Positions 1-8,290 of a stretch of 64,000 bases of DNA are shown piece by piece. A program made the position numbers and the translations under genes. Under the pieces are notes generated by a model that saw only the letters and a program-made list of their open reading frames with translations, was not told where the DNA came from and made no database searches. The stretch is from the NCBI RefSeq assembly GCF_030248535.1, contig NZ_JAHGAJ010000022.1, positions 121,902 through 185,901 of the forward strand, written 5' to 3'. Positions within the stretch are counted from its first letter, which is position 1, and every line of letters begins with the position of its first letter. The stretch comes from Vibrio sp. D404a (GTDB taxonomy: Bacteria > Pseudomonadota > Gammaproteobacteria > Enterobacterales > Vibrionaceae).

Positions 1-81
1 TTAGAGTAAACATTTTATTAACATACTCAAATGTCTGGAAGTAAATTTGATAGGTCGTCGATGTATTGATTTGGTTTCATA

Positions 82-107
82 CAAAAAAGCAGTACCGAAG
101 TACTGCT
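82..107 (-). terminator. Intrinsic terminator of the siderophore uptake operon
   Basis: A perfect 8-bp stem (AGCAGTAC/GTACTGCT, 88-107) closes a four-base loop and is followed on the minus strand by six T residues. It lies just past the stop codon of the fused permease, so it ends the receptor-binding protein-permease transcript. The remaining bases 1-81 show nothing I can name. Confidence 0.85.
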
Positions 108-144
108 GATTTTAAGATATCTAAATTAAATGCGATGCCACGAT

Positions 145-2139
145 TTAGCCGCGCCTTGCTTTCAATAGCAAGAAGATGAAGTAGCTTCCCCCAATAATCG
201 AGACCAAGGTTCCGGCAGCTAACTGCGCTGGAAATACCACAACTTGTCCCAGCCAATCAGCAAACAGCATTAAAGTAGCACCGATAAACATCGACAACAC
301 AATTTGCTCTTTGACCGTCCGAGCCCCAACAATCGCTGCGATATGCGGGCCAAGTAAGCCAACAAAGGCTACAGGTCCCATTGTGGTTGTCACCACGCCA
401 CATAGCACGGCAACTAAACAGAGCAAACAGAGATAAGCCGTAGAAATATTCAAACCGCGAGCAGAAGCAAACTGACGCCCTGAACCTATCAAAGTTACCC
501 ATCGACTCAAGAGCAGTGCCATTGTTACTACAACGGTAATTGCTGCAGCTAGAATCAATGCCGATTCTGGCTTAACTCGGTAAGTCGAACCTGCTAGCCA
601 TGCCAGTAGCGTGTATTTACCCTCTCCCACTCGCGTTAGTGAAAACTGAACCAGCGCTTCCAATACGGCTGTTAAGGAGATCCCAGTCAGGATCAAAATC
701 GAAGGGGCATATTGGTGCTTCTTACCCAAAACAAGTAACAGCGCCAGCGCACCTAAACTGCCTAAGAAAGCCACCCAAGGGCTTAGGGTATGAATGGAAT
801 GCCCGAAAATCAAACTACTCAGAATTAATGCCAACACTGCTCCCGATGAAACCCCTAGAATGTCTGGACTTGCTAGTGGGTTATACACCAATCTCTGTAA
901 GATCACGCCGGCGACAGCCAAACCGCCACCAGCAAAGGCTGCAGTTAACATGCGTGGCCAACGAATCGACCATTCAAATGCATCAGGGAATTGGAAATAG
1001 TGATCGGCAGAGAGCGGATGTGAAAATGTACTGAGTCCGATTAAACCGAGCATGATTGCGCCAATCATCAAGTAGATGCGTGAACTCGTCTCTCTGGCAC
1101 CTTTTGGCATCGAGAAGAACATCTGATCTTGAGCAGTAAGCTGTTTACGAGCAATCAGAATCAGCGCCGGAGCACCGATCACTGCGGTCGCCGTGCCAGT
1201 AGGAATGAGATCAAAAGACCACTGACCGATAAAGATCGCCAAGCTATCCGTCATACACAGCAGTAACGCACCCAATACTCCACTGGCGTATAGCTCATGT
1301 TTGGCTTTGATCGCTCCAAGGTAACGCGCAATGTTCGGTGCAATCAAACCAATAAAGCTGATCACACCTACCGTCGTAATAGAGACCGACACCAGCCAAA
1401 CACCAACAAACATCAGAAGGAAAAAGGTTGTGCCGATATTCAAACCGCGAGCGGCTGCGCCTTCTGTCCCAATGGAGAGAAGCGTTAACACACGTGGTGC
1501 AAATAGGAAGATAGCTAAAATAGGCAGAAGCCTCGGCAGCAGCCATTCAACTTGCTCCCAACCATTCTGTCCTAAATCCCCCGCTCCCCAAATAAATAGA
1601 TTCTGCGCATATTGGTCATTCAATAGAATGATTGCGGTCGCGAACGCACCAAGCAGTAAATTGACCGCCATACCGGCCAACACTATTGGCAAGCCACTCA
1701 TATTTTTCAGGCCAACGATGGCGACAATCAGCCCCATTGCAACGAGCGCACCCAGCAACGCAAAAAATACCGAAAACTGGCCAACCAGCATTGGCGCAAG
1801 TACATTTAGCAACACTAGGCCAAGCCAAGCACCGGCAGATGTCCCCAAGGTCAATGGAGACATCATTCTATTCTGAGTTAATTGCTGAAACAGACTACCA
1901 ATGGTTCCAAGCGTTCCGCCAACCAGCAACGCCATCATTAGCCGAGGCAAGTTAACATCAACAAAGCCCATGAGCTCAAAAGATTCTGCGTACAGTGCTT
2001 GTATATCAGCCCAACTGCCGGCTTCTGATACCTGCCCAACTAATAGCGGAATAGGCCCAAAATCACTCTGCCCTAGCCATAGATGGATTGTGGCTGCCAA
2101 ACACAATGCAGCCACCACAATTAACCCGTTACGTCTCAT
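145..2139 (-). CDS. fhuB: Fused ferric-siderophore ABC permease, FhuB type
   Basis: Inner-membrane permease for ferric hydroxamate siderophores. At 664 residues it is a head-to-tail fusion of two FecCD-type permeases (about 1-335 and 345-664), the architecture and length of E. coli FhuB (about 660). Both halves carry the conserved early motif (GTIGSLFQQLTQN near residue 80; VAGVILQRLVYNPLASPD near residue 405) and a late G-L-(I/L)-(A/G)-P motif. The start codon overlaps the stop of the binding-protein gene (TAATG), implying translational coupling. It should work with the ATPase at 7446-8231. Family assignment is firm; the exact siderophore is inferred. Confidence 0.93.
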   Translation of the reverse strand: MRRNGLIVVAALCLAATIHLWLGQSDFGPIPLLVGQVSEAGSWADIQALYAESFELMGFVDVNLPRLMMALLVGGTLGTIGSLFQQLTQNRMMSPLTLGTSAGAWLGLVLLNVLAPMLVGQFSVFFALLGALVAMGLIVAIVGLKNMSGLPIVLAGMAVNLLLGAFATAIILLNDQYAQNLFIWGAGDLGQNGWEQVEWLLPRLLPILAIFLFAPRVLTLLSIGTEGAAARGLNIGTTFFLLMFVGVWLVSVSITTVGVISFIGLIAPNIARYLGAIKAKHELYASGVLGALLLCMTDSLAIFIGQWSFDLIPTGTATAVIGAPALILIARKQLTAQDQMFFSMPKGARETSSRIYLMIGAIMLGLIGLSTFSHPLSADHYFQFPDAFEWSIRWPRMLTAAFAGGGLAVAGVILQRLVYNPLASPDILGVSSGAVLALILSSLIFGHSIHTLSPWVAFLGSLGALALLLVLGKKHQYAPSILILTGISLTAVLEALVQFSLTRVGEGKYTLLAWLAGSTYRVKPESALILAAAITVVVTMALLLSRWVTLIGSGRQFASARGLNISTAYLCLLCLVAVLCGVVTTTMGPVAFVGLLGPHIAAIVGARTVKEQIVLSMFIGATLMLFADWLGQVVVFPAQLAAGTLVSIIGGSYFIFLLLKARRG

Positions 2140-3077
2140 TACTTCTCAGCTAGCTCCAGCATTGATTCAGCCATTGCCTCTGCATTGTAGAGAATTGACA
2201 TTGCACCACCATAACTCCAACTTGGCGCCACTGAGCCCACTTGATTGTTCTTCACAAATGGCATGCTTTTCCACACTGGAGAACGATTCAATTTAGCGGT
2301 ATATGGGAAAGGTTCAAAATAGAGTGCGATACCATCTTTGACGTATTTCAGCTCAGTGATTCGTTTCTGGGTGATCCCCCACTGGCTCGCAGGAAGATGC
2401 ATAGCGTTTTCAAAGCCGAGCTGTTGCAGCGCATATTGAGGAATCGAGTTATCGCCATAGATAAACACAGAGTTTGTGCTAGCAAATCGGAACGAAGTAA
2501 CCTTAGGTTTTTCTTCTGGGTAAGCTTTATCAAGCATGGCTTTGAGTTCCGAAAGACGCTCATTCATTGCATCTAGCTTCTGGTTAGCTAGCTCTTCTTT
2601 ACCCAGTACATGACCAATCTTTTTAAAGTTATCGATCGCCGCTTGTGCGTTGTCATGACTCTCACTGTATGTCTGATAGTAAAGCACCGGAGCAATTTCA
2701 GATAAACGCGCCTCAAGATCTTTCTGCGGTGAAGCGATCATGATGACATCCGGTTTTAACTGTTTAAGTACCGAAAAGTTAGGTTCCGTTCGCGTACCTA
2801 CATCTTGTGCACCTTCTGGTACAGGCGGCTGAACAACCCATTCGTTGTAGCCCGCGATATCAGGAACAGCAATCGGAGTTACACCCAATTCAATCACCTG
2901 TTCGGCAATATCCCAGTTGAGGGCGGCAATACGCACAGGTTCAGAAGGCAAGGTTTTGCTTCCCTCACTATCTTGTACCTGAAATTCAGCAAATACCTGC
3001 GCTGACCAAGCACAAGCCAAGATTGACAGACTCATTCCCACCTTGGAAAGTCGCGAGCCTTTGTTGATTAAATCCAT
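2139..3077 (-). CDS. fhuD: Periplasmic iron-siderophore binding protein, FhuD-like
   Basis: A 312-residue substrate-binding protein of the type III (helical backbone) class that captures ferric siderophore in the periplasm and hands it to the FhuB permease encoded directly downstream. A signal peptide is visible, with a basic start, a hydrophobic stretch at about 14-29 and likely cleavage after Ala-30 (QVFA|EF). The sequence then follows the family pattern: an early VRIAALNWDIAEQVIELG segment, PNFSVLKQLKPDVIM near the middle, and a conserved tail. A hairpin lies between it and the upstream receptor gene, so its level may differ from the receptor's. The substrate is probably a hydroxamate, judging from the FhuB/FhuF context. 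Confidence 0.9.
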   Translation of the reverse strand: MDLINKGSRLSKVGMSLSILACAWSAQVFAEFQVQDSEGSKTLPSEPVRIAALNWDIAEQVIELGVTPIAVPDIAGYNEWVVQPPVPEGAQDVGTRTEPNFSVLKQLKPDVIMIASPQKDLEARLSEIAPVLYYQTYSESHDNAQAAIDNFKKIGHVLGKEELANQKLDAMNERLSELKAMLDKAYPEEKPKVTSFRFASTNSVFIYGDNSIPQYALQQLGFENAMHLPASQWGITQKRITELKYVKDGIALYFEPFPYTAKLNRSPVWKSMPFVKNNQVGSVAPSWSYGGAMSILYNAEAMAESMLELAEK

Positions 3078-3115
3078 ATTATTCCCTATCGGTTTTGTTA
3101 TTTTTTAAACGACAA

Positions 3116-3137
3116 AAGCAGCCTTCTCAGGCTGCTT
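3116..3137 (-). terminator. Intercistronic hairpin, partial terminator after the receptor gene
   Basis: An 8-bp stem (AAGCAGCC/GGCTGCTT) with a 6-base loop is followed on the minus strand by four T residues. It lies between the receptor and binding-protein genes, so it probably ends only part of the transcripts or marks a processing point. Confidence 0.65.
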
Positions 3138-3160
3138 ATTATTTAGGTTGCTTGAACCCT

Positions 3161-5308
3161 TCAGAACTCGTAGTTAACACTCAGCTCCACTGACTGCTCT
3201 TCACCGAACCAACAATTACTGTTGTCGTAACAGGTGTAGTACTCTTCATTAAACAGATTGTTAACCAAGAAGTTTGCAGATGCACCCGACAGAGAATCGG
3301 ACATCATGCCTAAATCGTAGCCAATAGATAGATCAACAACTGTGTAAGATGGCACCATACCTTGAGTATTCGAAGCATCCATTTGCATCTCACCCATGTA
3401 TCGAGCACCAGCACTAAAGCGTGTTCCCGCTAAGACGCCACTATAAACGTTGTAGTTCCCCCACAGTGTTGCCGCATGCTCAGGCACATAAATAGGAGTG
3501 GTTCCTTCAAGATCTGGGTTTACATCTTCAGTCACTTCCATATCCAAGTAGGTGTAACTTGCCTGAATATCTAGCTCTTCAGTAACAAACCAACGCCCTT
3601 CAAGTTCCAGACCTTGAGAACGAACTTCACCCAGCTGAATTTTAGCTCTGTATGAAGGATCTGAAGGGTCAGCAACAATGGAATCTTGTTTAGTGATATG
3701 GAAATAAGATGCCGTGAACTGCTTGTCCATATCTGGAGACAGGTATTTCACACCGACTTCTACTTGTTCACCTAGCTGAGGCTTCAAAGATTTACCATTA
3801 ATATCTGTACCAGCAGCTGGCTCAAAACTTGTTGCATAACTTACAAATGGTGACAAGCCATTGCTTAATTCGTATAGCGCCCCTACACGATATGAGAACT
3901 GGTTATGATCGGCTTCATCTTTACCATCATAAGTTGGTAGGTCACTACGCTTGTCGTCCATTGCTTTAAACATGTCATAACGACCACCAGCGAGTAAAAC
4001 TAAGGCGTCGTAACGAACTTGATCTTGGAAATAGAAACCAAGTTGCTCAGTCGAGATATCATGGGTTTCACGGTAATTTTCTTGAAGGCTGTCTCGATCC
4101 AAAAGATCATTATTTGGGTTATAAACATTGAAGCCGTAGAAACCAGCGTTAGCGGTGTACTCTTTGTAAAGAGAGTCACCATCCAATTTGATGTAATCAA
4201 CACCGAAAAGAAGGTTATGTTCTAATCCACCAGCCAAAACAGTACCTGAGACTTGGTTGTCAATTACAAAGCTTTGTGACTCTTCATCAGTACTGTATAC
4301 ATTTCTAAGCATCGACCCAGTAGCAGGATCGAAGTTTGTCGAACGGTGATATGTGTTCTCTTGATACAGAGAAGCGTCTGTATAACGAGCATTCTGCAAA
4401 AATGACCAGTTGTCGTTAAATTGGTGATTAATTTTGTAACCCACCATAAGTACTTCACGCTCGAAAGTACTCCAATTCTTGTCACCCATTGATACCGATG
4501 GATCATGATATTTAATCGCTTCCAAAGGCATCGCAGAGTTAGTACCCATTGCTGGATCATTTTGATAGTAGAGGTTGAAATTAATCAGCGTATTATCAGA
4601 TGCTTGCCAATCTAAAGAAGGAGCAATTACATAACGCTCTTCTTCCGCGTTATCTACTTGGCTATCTTGTTTACGTGCCAAAGCTATCAAGCGGTATGAA
4701 AGGTCGCTGTCACCAATCTGCCCAGTTGTGTCAATCGATGCTTCCATTAGGTTTCTTGAGCCTGTCGCAACACCAACCTTAGTAGAGCCATCACTTTGTG
4801 GTGTTTTCGCAATCATATTGACCATTCCACCGGGTGGCATTGCACCATACAGAACCGACGTTGGTCCCTTAAAAACCTCGACTTGTTGAATTGCAATCGG
4901 ATCAATCTGTGGCTGTAGGTTCCAGCCAGTCAAAAATGGCAGTACTAAACCGTCGTAGTAACTTTGGTTATTGGTGAAACCTCGAATCGAGAAAGTGTCG
5001 TACATTGTTACTGACGCACCCTTCTGCTCAGTCACGACACCGGGCGCATAACGAAGCGCTTGATTTAGGGACTTCACACCACGCTGTTCAAGTTGCTCAC
5101 CTTCAATGACTGTAATGCCTTGTGGAGTCTCTTCCGGCTCCAATGCAGATTTGGTCGCAGTATTACGATAAGCCTTACCTAGAATCGTCACTGTTTCTAG
5201 GTTTTGGTCAGAGTCGGTCTTCGTTTCTTCTGCGTATGCTTGAGCTGATAACGCACTAACGAGCGCGACGGCGAGTGCTGAATACTTGAATTGAGTGTGG
5301 GTGTTCAT
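3161..5308 (-). CDS. fhuA: TonB-dependent ferric-siderophore outer-membrane receptor
   Basis: Outer-membrane beta-barrel receptor that imports a ferric siderophore using TonB energy. I start it at the ATG at 5308, not at the upstream in-frame start (5410), because a clean signal peptide begins there (MNTHTQFKYSALAVALVS, cleaved after the AQAYA segment), giving 715 residues. A TonB box (ETVTI) follows the mature N-terminus. The plug domain shows the NQALRYAPGVV, FSIRGF and VEVFKGPTSVLYG motifs of the siderophore-receptor family, and the barrel ends in an aromatic residue (VNYEF). It is the first gene of the minus-strand uptake operon and is preceded by a probable Fur site. The name fhuA is by context; receptor sequence alone does not fix the ligand. 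Confidence 0.88.
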   Translation of the reverse strand: MNTHTQFKYSALAVALVSALSAQAYAEETKTDSDQNLETVTILGKAYRNTATKSALEPEETPQGITVIEGEQLEQRGVKSLNQALRYAPGVVTEQKGASVTMYDTFSIRGFTNNQSYYDGLVLPFLTGWNLQPQIDPIAIQQVEVFKGPTSVLYGAMPPGGMVNMIAKTPQSDGSTKVGVATGSRNLMEASIDTTGQIGDSDLSYRLIALARKQDSQVDNAEEERYVIAPSLDWQASDNTLINFNLYYQNDPAMGTNSAMPLEAIKYHDPSVSMGDKNWSTFEREVLMVGYKINHQFNDNWSFLQNARYTDASLYQENTYHRSTNFDPATGSMLRNVYSTDEESQSFVIDNQVSGTVLAGGLEHNLLFGVDYIKLDGDSLYKEYTANAGFYGFNVYNPNNDLLDRDSLQENYRETHDISTEQLGFYFQDQVRYDALVLLAGGRYDMFKAMDDKRSDLPTYDGKDEADHNQFSYRVGALYELSNGLSPFVSYATSFEPAAGTDINGKSLKPQLGEQVEVGVKYLSPDMDKQFTASYFHITKQDSIVADPSDPSYRAKIQLGEVRSQGLELEGRWFVTEELDIQASYTYLDMEVTEDVNPDLEGTTPIYVPEHAATLWGNYNVYSGVLAGTRFSAGARYMGEMQMDASNTQGMVPSYTVVDLSIGYDLGMMSDSLSGASANFLVNNLFNEEYYTCYDNSNCWFGEEQSVELSVNYEF

Positions 5309-5339
5309 GAGTCCCTCAGATACCAATGCTATAGTTAAA

Positions 5340-5354
5340 TAATAATAAATCTCA
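5340..5354 (-). promoter_or_regulatory. Probable Fur box upstream of the siderophore receptor
   Basis: On the minus strand TGAGATTTATTATTA matches 11 of the 14 fixed positions of the 7-1-7 Fur consensus TGATAATnATTATCA. It lies about 32 bases upstream of the receptor start codon, where iron-dependent repression by Fur would be expected. Confidence 0.6.
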
Positions 5355-5414
5355 TTTGCATTGTATGTATCTGACGTCTCGATAATTAACAATTTGGTGC
5401 AAACATCCATAAAA

Positions 5415-5451
5415 AAGGGCCAATTGCTTACGAAAAAAGCAATTGACCCTT
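5415..5451 (-). terminator. Intrinsic terminator after the AraC-type regulator
   Basis: A 15-bp stem with one mismatch (arms at 5415-5429 and 5437-5451) is followed on the minus strand by a run of T residues. It separates the AraC gene from the promoter region of the receptor operon on the same strand. Confidence 0.85.
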
Positions 5452-5500
5452 ATTTTAATATGGTCAAATTATAGATTACCCATGTATTGAGCGTGGTTGA

Positions 5501-6418
5501 TTATACTTTTACGATTGGAATCCAGTATTCCATCTCAGCGTTATCAGACTGCGATTGATACGCCTTTGGATAAACTTCAAGTTCATAACCGTCTATGCCT
5601 CGGTAACCCGATGTTGGCAACCAGTTTAGAACAAACCATGACAGAGTCTGAGGTAGCCCTTGGATAGGCCCTTTATGCTTAACCACAGCATAGGTTTGCT
5701 TTGGTACGGTAAGCACTTCTAGCTTTTCTGACACCACACTCGGCAACAATGGGATAGAAACTTCATCATCTAAAATCACACCCGCCCAGTATTTTAGATT
5801 GGTACCGTCAAAATTGGCCTGAGTGATATCAACGACCCCAATAAAGCTCAGGTCTTGTTCTTTAGGCAATACCACATCATGTTCTAAGCGCGCCCAAAGT
5901 TGTGGCACCTTTTGAGCAAAGTCTTGGGTAAGAGAAAACAGGCCACTGATCTCTGTGCTCATCCCCTTAATCAAGAAAGCATCACTCTCATCGATTCTCA
6001 CTTCAACAAAACGTGCCCTTCCCTGCTGTTCAACCGCAACCGAAAAATCAGAGACCTCAATCGGCTTTTTTAAACCTACTCTTTTTCCACTCTTGCGGTA
6101 TTGGCTCGGACTTATATCAAACATCTGCTTAAATGAACGGCTGAAACTGATTTCTGAGTTGAAACCTAATGCAATGGCAATGTCGATCACTCGTTGGTCA
6201 TCATCAAGAAGTAGCTCCGCTGCTCTGCTTAACTTAAGTTCACGAACGTAGTTCGCCACTGTCATGCCGGTTTCAGACTGGAAGACACGCTGTAACTGCC
6301 AACGAGACCAACAACTCTGAGTCGCAATCTCTTCCAAAGAGAGAGGGCTGCTCAAGTTGCTATGAATAAAGCTCAGGACCTTACTAATTCGGTCAAATGC
6401 AGGGGTGTTTCTATTCAA
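5501..6418 (-). CDS. AraC-family regulator with GyrI-like effector domain
   Basis: A 305-residue transcription factor with an unusual domain order for AraC proteins. The two helix-turn-helix motifs are at the N-terminus (about 26-52, LSLEEIATQSCWSRWQLQRV; and about 77-110, ending ISPSQYRK). The C-terminal half (about 125-303) resembles the GyrI-like small-molecule-binding domain of the Rob/SoxS-like group. It sits between the receptor operon and the divergent fhuF/fhuC genes, so control of siderophore uptake in response to a bound ligand is a reasonable inference. The neighbouring intergenic DNA (6419-6588) would hold its own promoter. Family is clear; the effector is unknown. Confidence 0.88.
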   Translation of the reverse strand: MNRNTPAFDRISKVLSFIHSNLSSPLSLEEIATQSCWSRWQLQRVFQSETGMTVANYVRELKLSRAAELLLDDDQRVIDIAIALGFNSEISFSRSFKQMFDISPSQYRKSGKRVGLKKPIEVSDFSVAVEQQGRARFVEVRIDESDAFLIKGMSTEISGLFSLTQDFAQKVPQLWARLEHDVVLPKEQDLSFIGVVDITQANFDGTNLKYWAGVILDDEVSIPLLPSVVSEKLEVLTVPKQTYAVVKHKGPIQGLPQTLSWFVLNWLPTSGYRGIDGYELEVYPKAYQSQSDNAEMEYWIPIVKV

Positions 6419-6588
6419 GGTGATTACTTCTTCGTCTTCGCTGATTAATAGAACAAAACGTCACATTCACAATACAAATATTAGTATCATTAACACTGAT
6501 TGGGGTCACGCTCCGTTTGCCGTTCGGTCTATATATTTCTTCAACCTACAAGCTAATGCCCCAATTTGTATGGTGAAGCGCTGATAGT

Positions 6589-7407
6589 TTGGTTATGATA
6601 ACGAAATTGATTATCATTTATACCATTCTTATGCTGGCTCAGATTCACGATATTGTTACTCGTAAAAAAGCTCCACCCCTTCATCAAAAAGTATTCTCAC
6701 TTTCTAAAGAAGTCACACCTTTCTTAAAAGGTAGCTATGGGCCGATTTACAGCAGAAGCATAGTGATCAGCAACCCAAACAGTCATAAAGAAATTAAACG
6801 TGTTTATGATAGCTTGGCAAAAAGCCATCCGGAAGCGGGTAATCCATATTGGTTAACGCGTACTTGGGATCTGCTGTGTTGGCAACCGATTTACGTCACC
6901 TTCATCTCCATTTATGCGCTGCATTCACTGCCTGATATCCAAAATATTGGTCAGTCACGCCTAAAAGGTTTTATCACTGGCTACCGATTTGGTTCCGATG
7001 ACCACCAGCATGGTACTCCAGAGACTCTAATCCCCGAAGCTGGCAAAGCGCTGTTGGCTTTGGCCGAATTCTACCGAGCTCAAATCAACACATGGACACG
7101 TATCCGTCCGGGTTTTACTCAACATCTAATGGCAGATCACCTATTAGCCGCGTTGATTAAGGTTCAGCGTCATCATAATGAGTTTACCAATGAGTTCATT
7201 CTCGAACAGGCTAAGTTGTGGCTTGAGGCGTGTGAGCTGCCAGCTCGTCACCTAAACAGCCTGAAGGTTGATCCAGACAACGGTGGTATGTTGAAGCTAA
7301 TCAGGACCAGTTGTTGTCTCGTCTATAAGTGTGATTCACGAAAAATCTGCGGTGATTGCCCCCGCCATCCAGACAACAAAGGCCAAGCAGCCAAAGCCGC
7401 TAAATAG
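6589..7407 (+). CDS. fhuF: FhuF-like siderophore-iron reductase
   Basis: Cytoplasmic reductase that releases iron from an imported ferric siderophore. The diagnostic C-terminal [2Fe-2S] motif C-C-x10-C-x2-C is intact (Cys-242, 243, 254 and 257 of the 272-residue reading). The length matches E. coli FhuF (262). The longest reading begins at a TTG (6589); the next in-frame ATGs are 6595 and 6631, and a probable Fur box and promoter overlap this region, so the exact start is unsettled and 6631 (258 residues) is plausible. It is followed after 38 bases by the FhuC ATPase gene, forming a two-gene unit divergent from the AraC and receptor genes. Confidence 0.87.
   Translation: MVMITKLIIIYTILMLAQIHDIVTRKKAPPLHQKVFSLSKEVTPFLKGSYGPIYSRSIVISNPNSHKEIKRVYDSLAKSHPEAGNPYWLTRTWDLLCWQPIYVTFISIYALHSLPDIQNIGQSRLKGFITGYRFGSDDHQHGTPETLIPEAGKALLALAEFYRAQINTWTRIRPGFTQHLMADHLLAALIKVQRHHNEFTNEFILEQAKLWLEACELPARHLNSLKVDPDNGGMLKLIRTSCCLVYKCDSRKICGDCPRHPDNKGQAAKAAK
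6603..6621 (+). promoter_or_regulatory. Probable Fur box at the fhuF-like gene
   Basis: GAAATTGATTATCATTTAT matches 13 of 19 positions of the Fur consensus GATAATGATAATCATTATC. It overlaps a possible -35 (TTGATT, 6607-6612) that has 17 bases to a possible -10 (TATGCT, 6630-6635). It lies inside the longest reading of the fhuF-like ORF, so either the true start is further downstream or the site is fortuitous. Confidence 0.5.
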
Positions 7408-7445
7408 TAGACGGCGTCGAGTCTTCCATCCAACACAGGTTATTT

Positions 7446-8231
7446 ATGTTCAAGCTCTCTAATATTGAAGTGATACGTGACGACAGGACTATTTTAAAGG
7501 TTCCCAACTTAACCATTCCCACCGATAAACTGACTGTCGTATTGGGGCACAATGGTTCCGGTAAATCGACCTTAGTTAATTTGCTCTCTGGGCAGATGGA
7601 TGCCGAACATGGTGATATCCAGCTCGATTCTACTGCGCTAAGCTCACTAAAAAGCAAAGAACTCGCTAAACGAATCGCCTACCTGCCTCAAAAGCTCCCT
7701 ACTTCTGCTGGGCTGACAGTGTCTGAATTAGTCAGGCTTGGCCGTTTTCCTTGGCGCGGTGCCTTTGGACGTTGGAACCAAGAAGACGCATCTATTATTG
7801 AAAAAGCGATGGCACGTACTGGTGTGTCACAGTTTTCGCAAGCGCTCGCCGATGAGCTTTCGGGTGGTGAAAGGCAGCGAGCTTGGGTGTCTATGCTGCT
7901 AGCCCAACAGTCGCCGTTACTGATTCTAGATGAGCCCACTTCTGCGCTCGATGTTCATCATCAGTTTCAGCTCATGAGCTTGCTCTCTGAACTGAATAAA
8001 AACGAGGGTGTCGGGATTATTGTGATCCTGCATGATCTCAATTTAGCGCTGCGCTATGCAACCCATATTATTGCACTAAAGAAGGGTGAGATCGCTTTTG
8101 AAGGCGGCACAGATAAGCTATTGGATGAAAAAACGCTGTCAGATTTGTACGAGTCGCCAATCAAACTGATCGATCACCCTGTTCCAGCGAACACGCTCGC
8201 TAGCCAGAAAGTGGCCGTCGTTTGTGAGTAA
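7446..8231 (+). CDS. fhuC: Ferric-siderophore ABC transporter ATPase, FhuC type
   Basis: The 261-residue ATP-binding subunit that powers the FhuB permease. All nucleotide-binding motifs are visible: Walker A GHNGSGKST near residue 35, Q-loop (YLPQK), signature LSGGERQR, Walker [13 protein letters not shown], and the switch histidine in VILHDLNLA. It belongs to the iron/cobalamin (FepC/BtuD/FhuC) subgroup. It is unusual in being separated from the permease and binding protein: these lie on the opposite strand beyond the AraC gene, while fhuC is paired with the reductase gene. A short SD-like AGG precedes the ATG. Confidence 0.92.
   Translation: MFKLSNIEVIRDDRTILKVPNLTIPTDKLTVVLGHNGSGKSTLVNLLSGQMDAEHGDIQLDSTALSSLKSKELAKRIAYLPQKLPTSAGLTVSELVRLGRFPWRGAFGRWNQEDASIIEKAMARTGVSQFSQALADELSGGERQRAWVSMLLAQQSPLLILDEPTSALDVHHQFQLMSLLSELNKNEGVGIIVILHDLNLALRYATHIIALKKGEIAFEGGTDKLLDEKTLSDLYESPIKLIDHPVPANTLASQKVAVVCE
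8058..8090 (+). other. Not used: see hairpin between fhuC and the efflux gene at 8258-8290
   Basis: No independent feature is claimed here; this stretch is the 3' coding part of fhuC. The convergent hairpin is described in the next entry. Confidence 0.05.
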
Positions 8232-8257
8232 TACGTTCAACTCATATTTTTATTGAA

Positions 8258-8290
8258 GCGCACAACAAGCTAAGCATTCGCTTGTTGCGC
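8258..8290. terminator. Hairpin between convergent fhuC and efflux-pump genes
   Basis: The arms GCGCACAACAAGC (8258-8270) and GCTTGTTGCGC (8280-8290) pair with a short bulge and overlap the stop codon of the efflux gene. Neither strand has a strong U-tract, so it is a weak bidirectional terminator candidate. Confidence 0.4.

Noticed and set aside
600..2296. Long plus-strand ORFs opposite fhuB and fhuD (for example 1331-1876, 1901-2296)
   Set aside because: They lie fully antisense to genes with strong family signatures, have no SD and no recognisable product.
8058..8090. Feature placeholder inside fhuC
   Set aside because: Bases here are ordinary fhuC coding sequence; the real hairpin is at 8258-8290, and the low-confidence entry should be ignored.
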